Shown: positions 17,695 to 26,979 of the stretch, in pieces
Position numbering within the stretch: position 1 is the stretch's first letter
How the letters are laid out: every line of letters begins with the position of its first letter
NCBI RefSeq assembly: GCF_003595195.1
Contig: NZ_CP032418.1
Location: 1,810,501-1,874,500 of the forward strand
DNA: 64,000 bases
Direction of reading: 5' to 3'
Origin: Paenisporosarcina cavernae
GTDB taxonomy: Bacteria; Bacillota; Bacilli; Bacillales_A; Planococcaceae
Made by a program: the position numbers and the translations under genes
Notes under the pieces: generated by a model
What the model was told of the DNA's origin: nothing
Seen by the model: only the letters and a program-made list of their open reading frames with translations
Database searches by the model: none

Positions 17695-18459
17695 TTAATT
17701 GCCTTCACAGAAAAGATGTCGATAGATATTCTCGATAAATTCCTTCGCAAGCATATCAGCCGTGGTGTTCTCAGATCTGTTCGGAACATTTTTTGCAGCT
17801 ATGGCGTAAATATATTGTTCACCGGCATAGTTTCCTATAAATCCAATATTAAGTAAAGCTTGTTCCAATCCTCCTGTCATGTGACTGATTAAATGACTTG
17901 GCACAATTCCATTCTCTCCTCGTTGTCTAACAAGCCCACGAATTATAGGACTCCATCGAAATGGATTTCTCTCATAACCGCTTCGAATTTGGTTCATCAT
18001 GGCGAATAAATCCTCTACCGTTCCGATATTTTTATCATCTCGCGGATTTTCCGTTACATGCATCGATGGAAATTTCTCCGATATTAACCGATTGATTTTC
18101 TCCCACCCTCCAGCACACGTAACAATTAGCTTTGCCACAATGCTATCGTGACAAGCAATCATGACTTCTATTGCTTCACCCAATTGAATGGAGCTTCTTC
18201 CTATTAAGTGTGGATAAAGTTCGTTGCTGTCTTCTTTAGGATCAAATAAAACGTCGTCTAGTTTGTCTTCCCACGATAGATGTTGCGCTTCCACCAATTT
18301 CGTCACAGCATAAGCAATGGCTACTTTTGCAGCCGAAGCGAGAGGCATTACTTCATTCGTTTGAAACGAGTGAAGGTTTTGGTTCCCTCTTACCGAAGCG
18401 ATGGCATAAGCAAATACCCCTTCGTTTGTTTCGTCTATTTTACTTAAAATTTCTAGCAA
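17695..18459 (-). CDS. Serine hydrolase of the class A beta-lactamase fold, atypical motifs
   Basis: A 254-residue protein related to class A beta-lactamases. The SxxK motif is S42-A-A-K45 (MPLASAAKVAIAY). The SDN position is C-H-D-S (HDSIVAKLI), and the KTG position reads H-M-T-G-G (194-197), so the usual Lys is replaced. There is no signal peptide, although true beta-lactamases are secreted. It starts at TTG with GAGG just before it. The changes suggest a function other than penicillin hydrolysis. Identification of motifs is direct; the altered activity is inferred. Confidence 0.7.
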   Translation of the reverse strand: MLEILSKIDETNEGVFAYAIASVRGNQNLHSFQTNEVMPLASAAKVAIAYAVTKLVEAQHLSWEDKLDDVLFDPKEDSNELYPHLIGRSSIQLGEAIEVMIACHDSIVAKLIVTCAGGWEKINRLISEKFPSMHVTENPRDDKNIGTVEDLFAMMNQIRSGYERNPFRWSPIIRGLVRQRGENGIVPSHLISHMTGGLEQALLNIGFIGNYAGEQYIYAIAAKNVPNRSENTTADMLAKEFIENIYRHLFCEGN

Positions 18460-18616
18460 CTTTCCTCTTCCCCTTTCATGAACCTTTTCAACTTACATAT
18501 CGTCAAAATGAATGCTATTTATCGATAATCAATTAATATGTATTGAAAATCATTATATATGTGAAGTTTTTCATTTTAAAAGCACCGTAAATCATTTTTT
18601 ACTAAAGGAGTGCATT

Positions 18617-19393
18617 ATGAAACAGGCAATCATACAGCTATGGCATTTTGGTTGGATGCAAGCAAAGGCCTGCATCTTTCCAGTGATCATTTTCGCCACC
18701 CTCGCGTTAACCCAATGGATAGAACTTCCCTTTCTTCCAAGGTACGACTGGATTCTACTGATATGTTTAGCTGTTCAAGTCGGTATGGTGTACTCTGGCC
18801 TCGAATCTCGAGATGAACTAAAAGTCATCACACTCTTTCATCTCATTGGACTGGCACTTGAATTATTTAAAGTGCATATGGGTTCATGGTCTTACCCGAA
18901 CGAAGGCTACACAAAATTTTTCGGCGTTCCATTGTATAGCGGATTTATGTATGCCAGTGTAGCGAGTTATTTATGCCAAGCGTGGAATCGTATGAACGTG
19001 CAGCTTCTAAAATGGCCACCTTATTACGTAGTAGTTCCACTCACAGCAGCCATCTACTTGAACTTCTTCTGGCATCATTTTTGGTTAGACATTCGGTGGA
19101 TATTGAGCACAGCGGTTCTTATTGTTTTCTGGAAAACAATTGTCACGTATCGAGTAAATGGCATTCGGTATCGAATGCCGCTAACTTTATCCTTTTTCCT
19201 CATCGGTTTTTTCATCTGGATAGCGGAAAATATTGCTACGTATTTTGGTGCATGGCAATATCCCGATCAAGTGGATGCATGGAGCCTCGTTCATTTAGGA
19301 AAAGTAAGTTCATGGTTGTTACTTGTGATTGTCAGTTTTCTAATTGTAGCTACGTTAAAACGAGTAAAGCATACGCTGCAACACGAGACATAA
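18617..19393 (+). CDS. DUF817 family integral membrane protein
   Basis: A 258-residue polytopic membrane protein with about eight hydrophobic helices and the conserved sequence KVHMGSWSYPNEGYTKFFGVPLYSGFMYASV, characteristic of DUF817 (Bacillus YoaT-like). A matching later segment is ENIATYFGAWQYPDQVDAW. AAAGGAG lies before the ATG at 18617; the frame is open further upstream to 18512 but without a ribosome site. Function unknown. It stands alone, divergent from the beta-lactamase-like gene. Confidence 0.85.
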   Translation: MKQAIIQLWHFGWMQAKACIFPVIIFATLALTQWIELPFLPRYDWILLICLAVQVGMVYSGLESRDELKVITLFHLIGLALELFKVHMGSWSYPNEGYTKFFGVPLYSGFMYASVASYLCQAWNRMNVQLLKWPPYYVVVPLTAAIYLNFFWHHFWLDIRWILSTAVLIVFWKTIVTYRVNGIRYRMPLTLSFFLIGFFIWIAENIATYFGAWQYPDQVDAWSLVHLGKVSSWLLLVIVSFLIVATLKRVKHTLQHET

Positions 19394-19485
19394 ATTGCAG
19401 CGTATGTACTAAATAGACAAGCTCGAACAGTCCCTTTTGAGTTGTTTTCTTGGACTATTAGATAAACCTATTAATTCTACCGAGG

Positions 19486-19935
19486 TTATTCTCGTTCCCA
19501 TTCATATCGTATATCTGGCAAGTTTTCTTCGTTCTCGGTTCCGCGCGCCATAATCCGAAATCCATTTTTTTCATAGAATTGCTGAGCGAGCGTATTCACT
19601 TCAAACGTATATAAGCTTAACGTTCCTGACGAGTTGTTTTTCGCCTCCTTTAACAACATTTGCCCGATGCCAAGCCCTTGATATGCTGGATCAATATATA
19701 ACTGGCTAACTTCCTCCTCGTTATAGGCAATCATTCCAATGACTGATTCTTCATCTAAAACAACCTTCACTTGATACTGCTTCGTCAATACATCATTCAA
19801 AAACTGCAGATGATTTTCTACACTATGTATTTCTTTCTGTCCAATTGCTTTTTCCTTCGACAGTCTCCACATATTTACCGTTTCAAAGGCATACCGCGGT
19901 TCAAAATTTACCGTCTTATACTGATGATTCGCCAA
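19486..19935 (-). CDS. GNAT family N-acetyltransferase
   Basis: A 149-residue single-domain acetyltransferase. The acetyl-CoA binding segment is IDPAYQGLGIGQMLLKEAK and the later helix is TLAQQFYEKNGFRIMARG. TTG at 19935 is chosen because GGGGAGG lies six bases upstream; the frame itself could begin at 19953, but that would put the ribosome site inside the gene. Substrate unknown. Confidence 0.82.
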   Translation of the reverse strand: MANHQYKTVNFEPRYAFETVNMWRLSKEKAIGQKEIHSVENHLQFLNDVLTKQYQVKVVLDEESVIGMIAYNEEEVSQLYIDPAYQGLGIGQMLLKEAKNNSSGTLSLYTFEVNTLAQQFYEKNGFRIMARGTENEENLPDIRYEWERE

Positions 19936-20109
19936 AGAAAAACCTCCCCTCAAACTTGTCCTAATCCAAATTGTACTTTCATTTTATCATTTTCTTGAAG
20001 GGTTTATTTCTATAGCTAACAGACATCTACATCTAACTTATAATTACCAGACAATAAATTGCATTTCTTCACCACCTAGCAGTTGCCATTTCTCGATAAG
20101 TAGCATATA

Positions 20110-20125
20110 GTTTCTTTAAGGAAAC
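20110..20125. promoter_or_regulatory. MntR-like palindrome 1 upstream of mntH
   Basis: GTTTCTTTAAGGAAAC is a near-perfect palindrome resembling the manganese repressor (MntR) boxes found before mntH genes in Bacillus. It lies 58 bases upstream of the start codon. Confidence 0.5.
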
Positions 20126-20147
20126 TTTTATTCCTATAACTAAAATA

Positions 20148-20165
20148 TATTCCTTAGGAAAATAA
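20148..20165. promoter_or_regulatory. MntR-like palindrome 2 upstream of mntH
   Basis: TTCCTTAGGAA (20150-20160), flanked by A/T bases, is a perfect odd palindrome and similar in core to the first box. It is 22 bases before the start codon, so a bound protein would block transcription or early elongation. Confidence 0.5.
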
Positions 20166-20182
20166 AAAGTAGGTGTTACACG

Positions 20183-21451
20183 ATGAAAATTTTTGAAAAC
20201 GCAGGAGTTACTTCATTTACAGCAAAACCAACTTCAAAACGAAAAGTTGGTATTCTGCCTTTTTTAGGACCCGCTTTTGTCGCAGGTGTGGCATATATCG
20301 ATCCAGGCAACTTCGCTACAAACATTTCTGCTGGATCGCATTACGGCTACTTACTACTATGGGTTGTTCTTACTTCTAACTTAATGGCGATTCTTATCCA
20401 GTCGCTATCAGCAAAGCTAGGTATCGCGACAGGACTAAATTTACCGGAAGTATCGAGAGAGACGTTCTCGAGCGTATCCAATTTATTATTATGGATCCAA
20501 GCAGAGTTAGTCGTTATTGCAACGGACTTAGCGGAATTTATCGGGGCAGCGCTCGGATTATACTTGTTATTCGACATCCCGCTTTTACCTGCCGCTTTTA
20601 TCGCCGCAATCGGATCGTTCGTCATCCTGATGTTGCAACGAAAAGGATATCGAAGTTTAGAAGCTGGAATTACCGGCATGGTCTTTATCGTTGTTCTAGC
20701 ATTCGGATTACAAGTATTCTTTGCAAAACCAGACGGTTCAAGTGTTATCCAAGGACTTTTCACACCGGAATTTCAAGGAAAAGATAGTATTATGTTAGCT
20801 GCCGGAATATTAGGGGCAACTGTTATGCCACACGCCATCTACCTACATTCCGCTTTAACACAACGTCGTATTGTGGGTGGAACGGAAGCCGAACGGAAAC
20901 GAATTTTCCGTTTTGAATTCATCGATATTTTACTAGCAATGGTCATAGCCGGGGCTGTCAATGCTTGTATGCTCATTGTCGCAGCGGCGTTATTTCATAC
21001 AAACAAATTAGGTGTCGAGGACTTAGAAGTCGCATTCCATCAATTTGGAACACTCGTCAGTCCAGCATCCTCCATTATCTTTGGTATTGCTTTACTTGCA
21101 TCAGGACTTGCGAGTTCATCCGTTGGGACGATGTCAGGTGACATCATCATGCAAGGATACATTAACAAGCGTATTCCTATTTATATTCGAAGAGCTATAA
21201 CCGTCATCCCACCGCTCGTGATTATCGCACTAGGTGTTAATCCTTCTGCTGCACTTGTCCTTAGCCAAATCATCTTATCGTTCGGAATACCATTTGCGTT
21301 AATCCCTTTAATCGTCTTTACTAGCAACAAAAAACTGATGGGAACGCTCGTGAACAAACCAATCACAAAAGTGCTCGCTTGGGGTATTGCAGGAATCATT
21401 ATCACATTGAATGTGTTTTTACTTGTTCAAACCATCGTGCAGCTCCTTTAA
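20183..21451 (+). CDS. mntH: Nramp-family manganese transporter
   Basis: A 422-residue Nramp protein with eleven or so membrane helices. The metal-binding motif of helix 1 is D40-P-G-N (YIDPGNFATN), and helix 6 carries the MPH motif in GATVMPHAIYLHSALTQRR, so both halves of the Mn(II) site are present. It imports divalent metal with protons. Two palindromes resembling MntR boxes lie upstream, suggesting manganese repression. A terminator follows the stop codon. Confidence 0.92.
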   Translation: MKIFENAGVTSFTAKPTSKRKVGILPFLGPAFVAGVAYIDPGNFATNISAGSHYGYLLLWVVLTSNLMAILIQSLSAKLGIATGLNLPEVSRETFSSVSNLLLWIQAELVVIATDLAEFIGAALGLYLLFDIPLLPAAFIAAIGSFVILMLQRKGYRSLEAGITGMVFIVVLAFGLQVFFAKPDGSSVIQGLFTPEFQGKDSIMLAAGILGATVMPHAIYLHSALTQRRIVGGTEAERKRIFRFEFIDILLAMVIAGAVNACMLIVAAALFHTNKLGVEDLEVAFHQFGTLVSPASSIIFGIALLASGLASSSVGTMSGDIIMQGYINKRIPIYIRRAITVIPPLVIIALGVNPSAALVLSQIILSFGIPFALIPLIVFTSNKKLMGTLVNKPITKVLAWGIAGIIITLNVFLLVQTIVQLL

Positions 21452-21458
21452 ATGAATA

Positions 21459-21493
21459 AACAACCTAGCGGTTCAAATCGCTAGGATGTTTTC
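21459..21493 (+). terminator. Terminator after mntH
   Basis: AACAACCTAGCG (21459-21470) pairs with CGCTAGGATGTT (21479-21490) with one mismatch, followed by TTCGTTTCTT. It may also end the convergent MFS gene. Confidence 0.8.
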
Positions 21494-21503
21494 GTTTCTT
21501 CTG

Positions 21504-22727
21504 CTATTCATTTCCCACCGCTTGGTTCTCCATCGATTGAAACGTCGAACGGCATACGGTGACTGCTAAATAACTTGCTACAACGAACATAAGTCCTGAT
21601 CCCACAATGACTACTTCTCGAATGGAAAACCAGTCTGCCACAATACCCATCGTAAAAACGACCAGAAGTTGTACGGTATGAGAGACCATGCCATAAAGAC
21701 TTGAAATTCTGCCCATCATGTCAATCGGAATATATGTTTGAATATACGTAAGAAAACCTGTATTTGCGAGGGAAAGGAAAAAACACAAGACGAAAAATCC
21801 GATACTTGCCACTACATACGTTGTAGAAAAACTGTAGATAAGATATCCCATCGCTAGACATAATGTTCCAATACTCATCAATTGCTTCGCGGTAACCATT
21901 CGGACGAGCCCGTTCGTGAGTGCAGCCCCCATTAGAAATCCAATCCCTGCCACACTTACTAAAGAACCGTATGCTGCATCCGATAAGTGAAGAACTTCCT
22001 TTGCAAAAGCTACTTCCATCGAATCGAGTGCAGCTGTCAACAACATCACGCATTGAAACACCATATAGATAACCACAAACGGCATAGCCACTTTACTGAA
22101 ATTCCATACTAATCGCCAATCGCTTATAACTTCCTGAAGATTAAATCGCGTCGACGTCGGTTCAGCTACCGTTAGTTTAGGTAACACACTTACGAGACAA
22201 GCTGACACAATATACGTCCCGATATTAACAAGCAATGACATCTTCCATGAACCTAAGATGAACAAAAACCCAGCTAAGGCAGGTCCCAAAACAAAGGCAC
22301 CGGATTGAACAAAACTAAGTAAAGCATTGAATTTTAAACGTATTTGTTCTGGCAGTAGACGTGTCATGTAACTAAAGGATGCATGTTCAAATACTGCTCC
22401 ACTCATTTGAATGATGAACACGACCATATAAACGAGCCATAAAGAGTCTACGAAAAGAAGAGTCAGAACAAGAATTGCTCTCACAATATCTAAGAAAATC
22501 ATGAGATGCTTCGTGGAAACTCGATCAATGACACTTCCTGCCCAAGATCCTACGACCATATATGCGAGTGGTTTAATCATATATAAACCGGCAACTGCAA
22601 GCGCAGAGCCAGTCCGCTCAAAAACAAGTAAATTCATCGTTAGTAAATAAATCCAACTTCCAATATTCGCAATACCCACTGCACTTAAGTAAACAGTCAA
22701 CACGCGCCAATTTCTTTTCTCCATCAT
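21504..22727 (-). CDS. MFS transporter under T-box control
   Basis: A 407-residue major facilitator protein with about twelve hydrophobic helices; the loop 2-3 signature is GSWAGSVIDRVSTKHLMIFLD. It resembles the MefA/EntS-type exporters but the substrate cannot be told. GGAGG lies just before the ATG. Directly upstream is a complete T-box leader whose terminator ends 27 bases before the start codon, so expression should rise when a particular tRNA is uncharged. That points to an amino-acid-linked role, either uptake of an amino acid or export of a related compound. Confidence 0.85.
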   Translation of the reverse strand: MMEKRNWRVLTVYLSAVGIANIGSWIYLLTMNLLVFERTGSALAVAGLYMIKPLAYMVVGSWAGSVIDRVSTKHLMIFLDIVRAILVLTLLFVDSLWLVYMVVFIIQMSGAVFEHASFSYMTRLLPEQIRLKFNALLSFVQSGAFVLGPALAGFLFILGSWKMSLLVNIGTYIVSACLVSVLPKLTVAEPTSTRFNLQEVISDWRLVWNFSKVAMPFVVIYMVFQCVMLLTAALDSMEVAFAKEVLHLSDAAYGSLVSVAGIGFLMGAALTNGLVRMVTAKQLMSIGTLCLAMGYLIYSFSTTYVVASIGFFVLCFFLSLANTGFLTYIQTYIPIDMMGRISSLYGMVSHTVQLLVVFTMGIVADWFSIREVVIVGSGLMFVVASYLAVTVCRSTFQSMENQAVGNE

Positions 22728-22753
22728 GAATCCTCCGACATGTTTTTTGGAAT

Positions 22754-23075
22754 AAAAAAAATCCCACCCCCAAGACGATTTGTCTTGGGGACGAGAGTTA
22801 CATGTCGTGGTACCACCCCAGTTTGTCCTAATGTCACCATTAGCACCTTTTCAAGTACGGCAAAAAAAACTTGCGTATACTATAGCTTTCTAACGGGAGC
22901 ATCCGTCACACCATCTCAAGTAAACCACACACATTTACAAGTCCTGTGCAAAGCTCAGAGGCTTGTTTCGGCAAATCTTCTCTTACCCTTTTGCAGCTAC
23001 CAGGGCTCTCTGTCAAAGAAAACAATTCACGTACTCTTCTCTTCATCGCTGTTATTGTTCTTAATCATAGCACAC
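22754..23075 (-). promoter_or_regulatory. T-box riboswitch leader
   Basis: On the minus strand the region holds the T-box sequence ACTGGGGTGGTACCACG (22806-22822) and an intrinsic terminator of 9 bp (22768-22776 with 22782-22790, loop of five, then a run of T at 22761-22754). Further upstream is a stem I with the conserved GACAGAGAGCC and GTAGCTGCAAAAGGG elements. The probable specifier loop reads CGAAACAAGCCTCTGAGC near 22963; ACA (threonine) is the best candidate codon but uncertain. An extended -10 element TGTGCTATGAT precedes it near 23065-23075. The leader controls the MFS gene by tRNA-dependent antitermination. Confidence 0.93.
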
Positions 23076-23156
23076 GTAAAATTAAATTGTATATAGAGAA
23101 ATTTTTTCAGAGACAGTTTTGTTCTGAAAGGAAATCTAAGCCTTTTGAACATTGGT

Positions 23157-24446
23157 TTATTGCAGCTGCGCTCTTAATTCTTCTTCGTGCGCTTTTAAGT
23201 GATCGTTCGTCCGCTGTTCCAACGCTGGAATGATACGGGCGATAATGATGTAGCCAAGAACACCAGTCAAAAGTAACAACAAGCTCATGACTTCCCGAGA
23301 GAAGTACGCACTTAGTGTAATGGAAATAGACGCTAAAATCATCGAGCCTTGAAACGAGAATCCCAATACCGCCATGTAGCTACTTCGCTTGTCATCTGGT
23401 GGAAGAGCAGCCATGTAACTTTGTTGAACAGGTACGCGCATTAGCTCTCCAATTGTTGCAATTAACATGGCAATAAACAAAATCCACACGTTGTTAAAAT
23501 AACTAATGGTTGTGTAGCCAACGGTAAATAGCACGATGGACCATAAAAACACACTTTTATCTTTATAGCTTTGAATCCATTTCATGACGAGTGCTGCAAA
23601 TAGAACAACGAGCACCGTATTTTCAGTACGCAATAATCCGGTCATTTTCAACCCATCGATGGACCAAAGAAGAAATGTCTGGTCTGTCATGTCTTGATGT
23701 AGGCGCACAGCAATGTAATTCGTCAGTTGCATTTCAAGTGATTGGATGAACATCCCTGCAAGCATAAATAACAAAAAGATCTTATCAAGAGCTACTACTT
23801 TATAACTTTTAAACATGTAACCAATTTCTTTTAACGCATTCGTTTTTTCAGTAGGTCCCTCTGACTTCTTCGGAATATAACTTTCTGTAATAAAGAACGT
23901 AATCACGATGAACAAAATAGCGGACATAATCGTCATTCCGATAAATAGTTCAAATAAATACGATTCGAATAAAAAGGCACCGATTGTACCACCGATGGCA
24001 ATAGACAAATTCGCTGACCAATACATGATGGCATACATCAATTTACGTTCTGGAGGCTTACTGACATCAATTAACATTGCATCCGTTGCCGGTCCTACAA
24101 TTCCCCAACAAATACTGCTTACTAAAAACATGAGAAACGTAATCATTGGCGATTCAAACCATGGTGAATTTGCAATTGTCATCACAATCAACGAAACAAA
24201 GCGTATACCTTCTGCTGCTACCATAAGCTTTTTTCGTCCCACTTTATCCGATAAATAGCCTCCATAAAAACCAACAAGCGCTCCGATAATGACGTTTACG
24301 ATTAATAGAATTCCTGTTAATTTCGCACCAAAATGTATGGTGAAGTAAATCGCCATAAATGGAAAGATCATACTTCCAATAATTTCGCTAAAGAATCCAA
24401 AAATAATTCGCAGCTTTATATTCGGATGAAAATCTCGAAATCTCAT
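23157..24446 (-). CDS. MFS transporter (probable multidrug efflux type)
   Basis: A 429-residue major facilitator protein. The motif A loop is GGYLSDKVGRKKLMVAAEG and the first helix region FGFFSEIIGSMIFPFMAIYF is typical of 12-helix drug efflux proteins of Bacillus (YttB-like). A charged tail LEQRTNDHLKAHEEELRAQL ends the protein. A GGGGG stretch serves as ribosome site before the ATG. It is not part of the T-box unit, as that leader begins after its stop. An unusual separated inverted repeat lies in its 5' region. Confidence 0.82.
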   Translation of the reverse strand: MRFRDFHPNIKLRIIFGFFSEIIGSMIFPFMAIYFTIHFGAKLTGILLIVNVIIGALVGFYGGYLSDKVGRKKLMVAAEGIRFVSLIVMTIANSPWFESPMITFLMFLVSSICWGIVGPATDAMLIDVSKPPERKLMYAIMYWSANLSIAIGGTIGAFLFESYLFELFIGMTIMSAILFIVITFFITESYIPKKSEGPTEKTNALKEIGYMFKSYKVVALDKIFLLFMLAGMFIQSLEMQLTNYIAVRLHQDMTDQTFLLWSIDGLKMTGLLRTENTVLVVLFAALVMKWIQSYKDKSVFLWSIVLFTVGYTTISYFNNVWILFIAMLIATIGELMRVPVQQSYMAALPPDDKRSSYMAVLGFSFQGSMILASISITLSAYFSREVMSLLLLLTGVLGYIIIARIIPALEQRTNDHLKAHEEELRAQLQ

Positions 24447-24466
24447 CTCTTTTTCCCCCTACCCCA

Positions 24467-24494
24467 CTTTGACAACATTTTCTAGAAGTCAAAG
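24467..24494. promoter_or_regulatory. Inverted repeat in the leader of the MFS gene
   Basis: CTTTGAC (24467-24473) and GTCAAAG (24488-24494) are perfect inverted arms 14 bases apart, 20 bases upstream of the start codon and downstream of a TATACT -10 element (24521-24526 read on the minus strand). This could be an operator for a regulator of this transporter. The rest of the region to 24725 contains only the promoter of the chemotaxis gene. Confidence 0.4.
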
Positions 24495-24682
24495 ATCTCT
24501 CTATATTTATTTCGGAGATTAGTATACCATACCTCTTTTTTCCAATTATGCTACGTTCAAAATTCTCATGTTGTTTAATTATAAGAACCTTCACCTTTAA
24601 TGTAGTGTATTTATCATCATCCATTTATTTCTAAACAATTAAATAAAGAAGTAAATTTCCCCCTTCATTTTCCATTTATTAT

Positions 24683-24690
24683 ACCGATAA
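24683..24690 (+). promoter_or_regulatory. Candidate SigD-type -10 element before the chemotaxis receptor
   Basis: ACCGATAA matches the GCCGATAA -10 of motility sigma factor promoters in seven of eight positions. The -35 at the right distance (TTCA) is poor, so this is tentative; the function of the gene supports it. Confidence 0.4.
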
Positions 24691-24725
24691 TATATTCGTT
24701 ATCTTGTACATAAAGGAGTTTTTAA

Positions 24726-26462
24726 ATGAGAAGTGTTCGAGGGAAATTATTAAGCATTACGTTTATTCTACTGTTGGTTCCATCTTTATTAATCGGGACA
24801 ATAAGTTACATAACGGCTAAAAACAGTTTGAACGAATCTGGTCAGACAATGATCAAAAATGCCGTCACACAAGCTATTCAAATGATTGATGGCTACCAAC
24901 AACAAGTAGATGCTGGAGAAATTACACTAGAAGAAGCACAAGAACAAGTCAAAACATACTTACTCGGTGAAAAACAAGCGGATGGAACACGTCCAAATAC
25001 GAATCCTATTGACCTCGGTAAAAATGGATATTTCGTCGTTTATGATGAACAAGGAAACGAAGTCGCCCATCCTTCATTAGAAGGTAAAAACGTCATTGAT
25101 GTGAAAGATGTAAATGGAAAGTTTCTTGTACAAGAACAAATCAAAGCTGCTCAAAACGGTGGTGGGTTTGTCCAGTACTCATGGGCATTTCCAGACAATC
25201 CCGACCGCATTGGGGAGAAAATTATGTATAACGACCTCGATCCGAACTGGGGTTGGGTCGTTACAGCAGGATCGTATATGGAAGATTTTAACGCACAGTC
25301 TAACAGTATACTGTGGATACTTGCCTGGACGATTGGAATTTCCTTAATTGTCGGCGCGGTCATTATTTATCTTCTTTCGAACCATCTATCACGTCCAATA
25401 AATGCAGTGAAACATCAATTAAACCGTTTAAGTGAAAATGATCTCACTGGAACATTTGAGCCATTTAAACGAAAAGATGAAATTGGAGAACTTGGAAACA
25501 GTCTTGCGAAAATGAAAGATAACTTAAGTGCGATGATTCTTCGTATCCAGGAAGTCTCACACACACTAGCTGCCTCTTCTGAAGAAGTGACAGCTAGTGC
25601 AGAAGAAACGAATCGTGCCTCCGAGCAGATCGCAAGTTCGATTCAACTGATTTCGGAAAATGCAGAAACGCAAACACAACAAGCTGGATCTTCTCAAGAA
25701 GCTGTTCACGAAATCTCCGAAGGTATTCGTGGTATTAAAGACCATTTAGTCGCTACTCAACAATCAACTGAAACAACATCTCTTAAAGTAGCAGAAGGAA
25801 AAAATCGAGTGGTAAACACAGAAGAGAAAATTCACGACATTCAAGAAAAATCACACCGTGCATCGCTTTCGATTCAACAACTCGGAGATAAATCCACCGA
25901 GATTGGTAACATTGTTTCCCTTATTACAGCAGTTGCGGAACAAACAAATCTACTGGCATTAAACGCAGCAATCGAAGCAGCCCGCGCAGGAGAACATGGC
26001 AAAGGATTTGCAGTAGTTGCAGGTGAAATTCGAAAACTTGCAGAGCAATCCGGGAATTCTGCATCACAAATTCAAGAACTCATCTTCGATATTCAAAATG
26101 GTATCGAAGAATCTGTCACATTTATGAAAGACGGTGAAGAATCTGTCTCTGCTGGTATTTTGGCAATGAACTTAACAGGTGAAAGCTTTAATGAAATTGA
26201 AAAAGCTTCTTCTGTTATCTCGGAAGCAGCAAACAATGTGCTTCAGGCGGTAAAAACATTAGATCAACGAACAGCTAGCATGGTCGAATCGACAGCTAAA
26301 ACAGCTGAAATGATCGAGCACTCGTCTGCTGAATCAGAATCTATTGCTGCCGCATCTGAAGAACAAAGCGCATCTATGCAAGAAGTTGCAGCAAGTTCAG
26401 CAGCTCTTGCGAAAATGGCAGAAGAACTAAGTGGTATAGTCGCAGAATTTAAACTTGGATAA
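24726..26462 (+). CDS. Methyl-accepting chemotaxis protein
   Basis: A 578-residue chemoreceptor: transmembrane helix 1 at about residues 8-30, an extracellular single Cache-type domain ([21 protein letters not shown] and [14 protein letters not shown]), helix 2 at about 195-218, HAMP ([18 protein letters not shown]), and the signalling coiled coil with its conserved tip [20 protein letters not shown]. No terminal CheR-docking peptide is present. The ligand is unknown. AAGGAG precedes the ATG, and a terminator follows the stop. Confidence 0.93.
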   Translation: MRSVRGKLLSITFILLLVPSLLIGTISYITAKNSLNESGQTMIKNAVTQAIQMIDGYQQQVDAGEITLEEAQEQVKTYLLGEKQADGTRPNTNPIDLGKNGYFVVYDEQGNEVAHPSLEGKNVIDVKDVNGKFLVQEQIKAAQNGGGFVQYSWAFPDNPDRIGEKIMYNDLDPNWGWVVTAGSYMEDFNAQSNSILWILAWTIGISLIVGAVIIYLLSNHLSRPINAVKHQLNRLSENDLTGTFEPFKRKDEIGELGNSLAKMKDNLSAMILRIQEVSHTLAASSEEVTASAEETNRASEQIASSIQLISENAETQTQQAGSSQEAVHEISEGIRGIKDHLVATQQSTETTSLKVAEGKNRVVNTEEKIHDIQEKSHRASLSIQQLGDKSTEIGNIVSLITAVAEQTNLLALNAAIEAARAGEHGKGFAVVAGEIRKLAEQSGNSASQIQELIFDIQNGIEESVTFMKDGEESVSAGILAMNLTGESFNEIEKASSVISEAANNVLQAVKTLDQRTASMVESTAKTAEMIEHSSAESESIAAASEEQSASMQEVAASSAALAKMAEELSGIVAEFKLG

Positions 26463-26482
26463 AGAATAAATAGTACAGAAAG

Positions 26483-26517
26483 AGCAGAAGACAGATGAAA
26501 ATTGTCTTCTGCTTTAT
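26483..26517 (+). terminator. Terminator of the chemotaxis receptor gene
   Basis: AGCAGAAGACA (26483-26493) pairs perfectly with TGTCTTCTGCT (26503-26513), followed by TTATT. The remaining 180 bases to the next gene show nothing I can name. Confidence 0.85.
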
Positions 26518-26701
26518 TATGAATACATGAAAGTAGGATAAACGATGCATTAATAATTGAAATAGGGAATGGACCTTCCGTTGCTAAATACCACAAAGAC
26601 ATTGGAGATAGATTGCGAAGATGAACGCTATCCTTCCTGTAATGTACCCCGGGTATTTTTCCCTCTATCTTACATGTTTTGGTTTTAGGAACAAATAACT
26701 C

Positions 26702-26920
26702 TTAACTTTCCGCTTCTTGTAACGCTCTCTCCCGCTTATAATCCTCGACAGCTGCTAACACTTTATCTCGCTTATCTTTTGTCACCACAACATTATGTAT
26801 CTCATACACCATGATAAATAGATGAATAAAAAACCCAACAATAATACCGACGATCGGTGCAAAAAAGCCAACAAAAATTGTGGCAAGTAGCGTAGGAATT
26901 ATATAGAGAAGTATAACCAT
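26702..26920 (-). CDS. Small membrane protein, paralogue of the one at 34186
   Basis: A 72-residue protein with two closely packed hydrophobic helices (VILLYIIPTLLATIFVGFFA and IVGIIVGFFIHLFIMVYEI) and a charged C-terminal helix KDKRDKVLAAVEDYKRERA. The protein at 34186-34434 has the same layout and about half its residues identical. ATG at 26920 is chosen for the GGGGTG box seven bases upstream. I do not recognise a family. Two copies in one accessory stretch suggest gene duplication. Confidence 0.68.
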   Translation of the reverse strand: MVILLYIIPTLLATIFVGFFAPIVGIIVGFFIHLFIMVYEIHNVVVTKDKRDKVLAAVEDYKRERALQEAES

Positions 26921-26979
26921 TTTCTTCACCCCGTTTTTCTCCAAAGTTTTATTACTTACATTGGTTTCGCAACACTACT

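Noticed and set aside
18512-18616. Longer start for the DUF817 protein
   Set aside because: The added 35 residues are not membrane-like and no ribosome site precedes them, while 18617 has AAAGGAG.
22740-23233. Plus-strand frames over the T-box region as genes
   Set aside because: They run antisense to a clear leader RNA, have no ribosome sites and encode no plausible protein.
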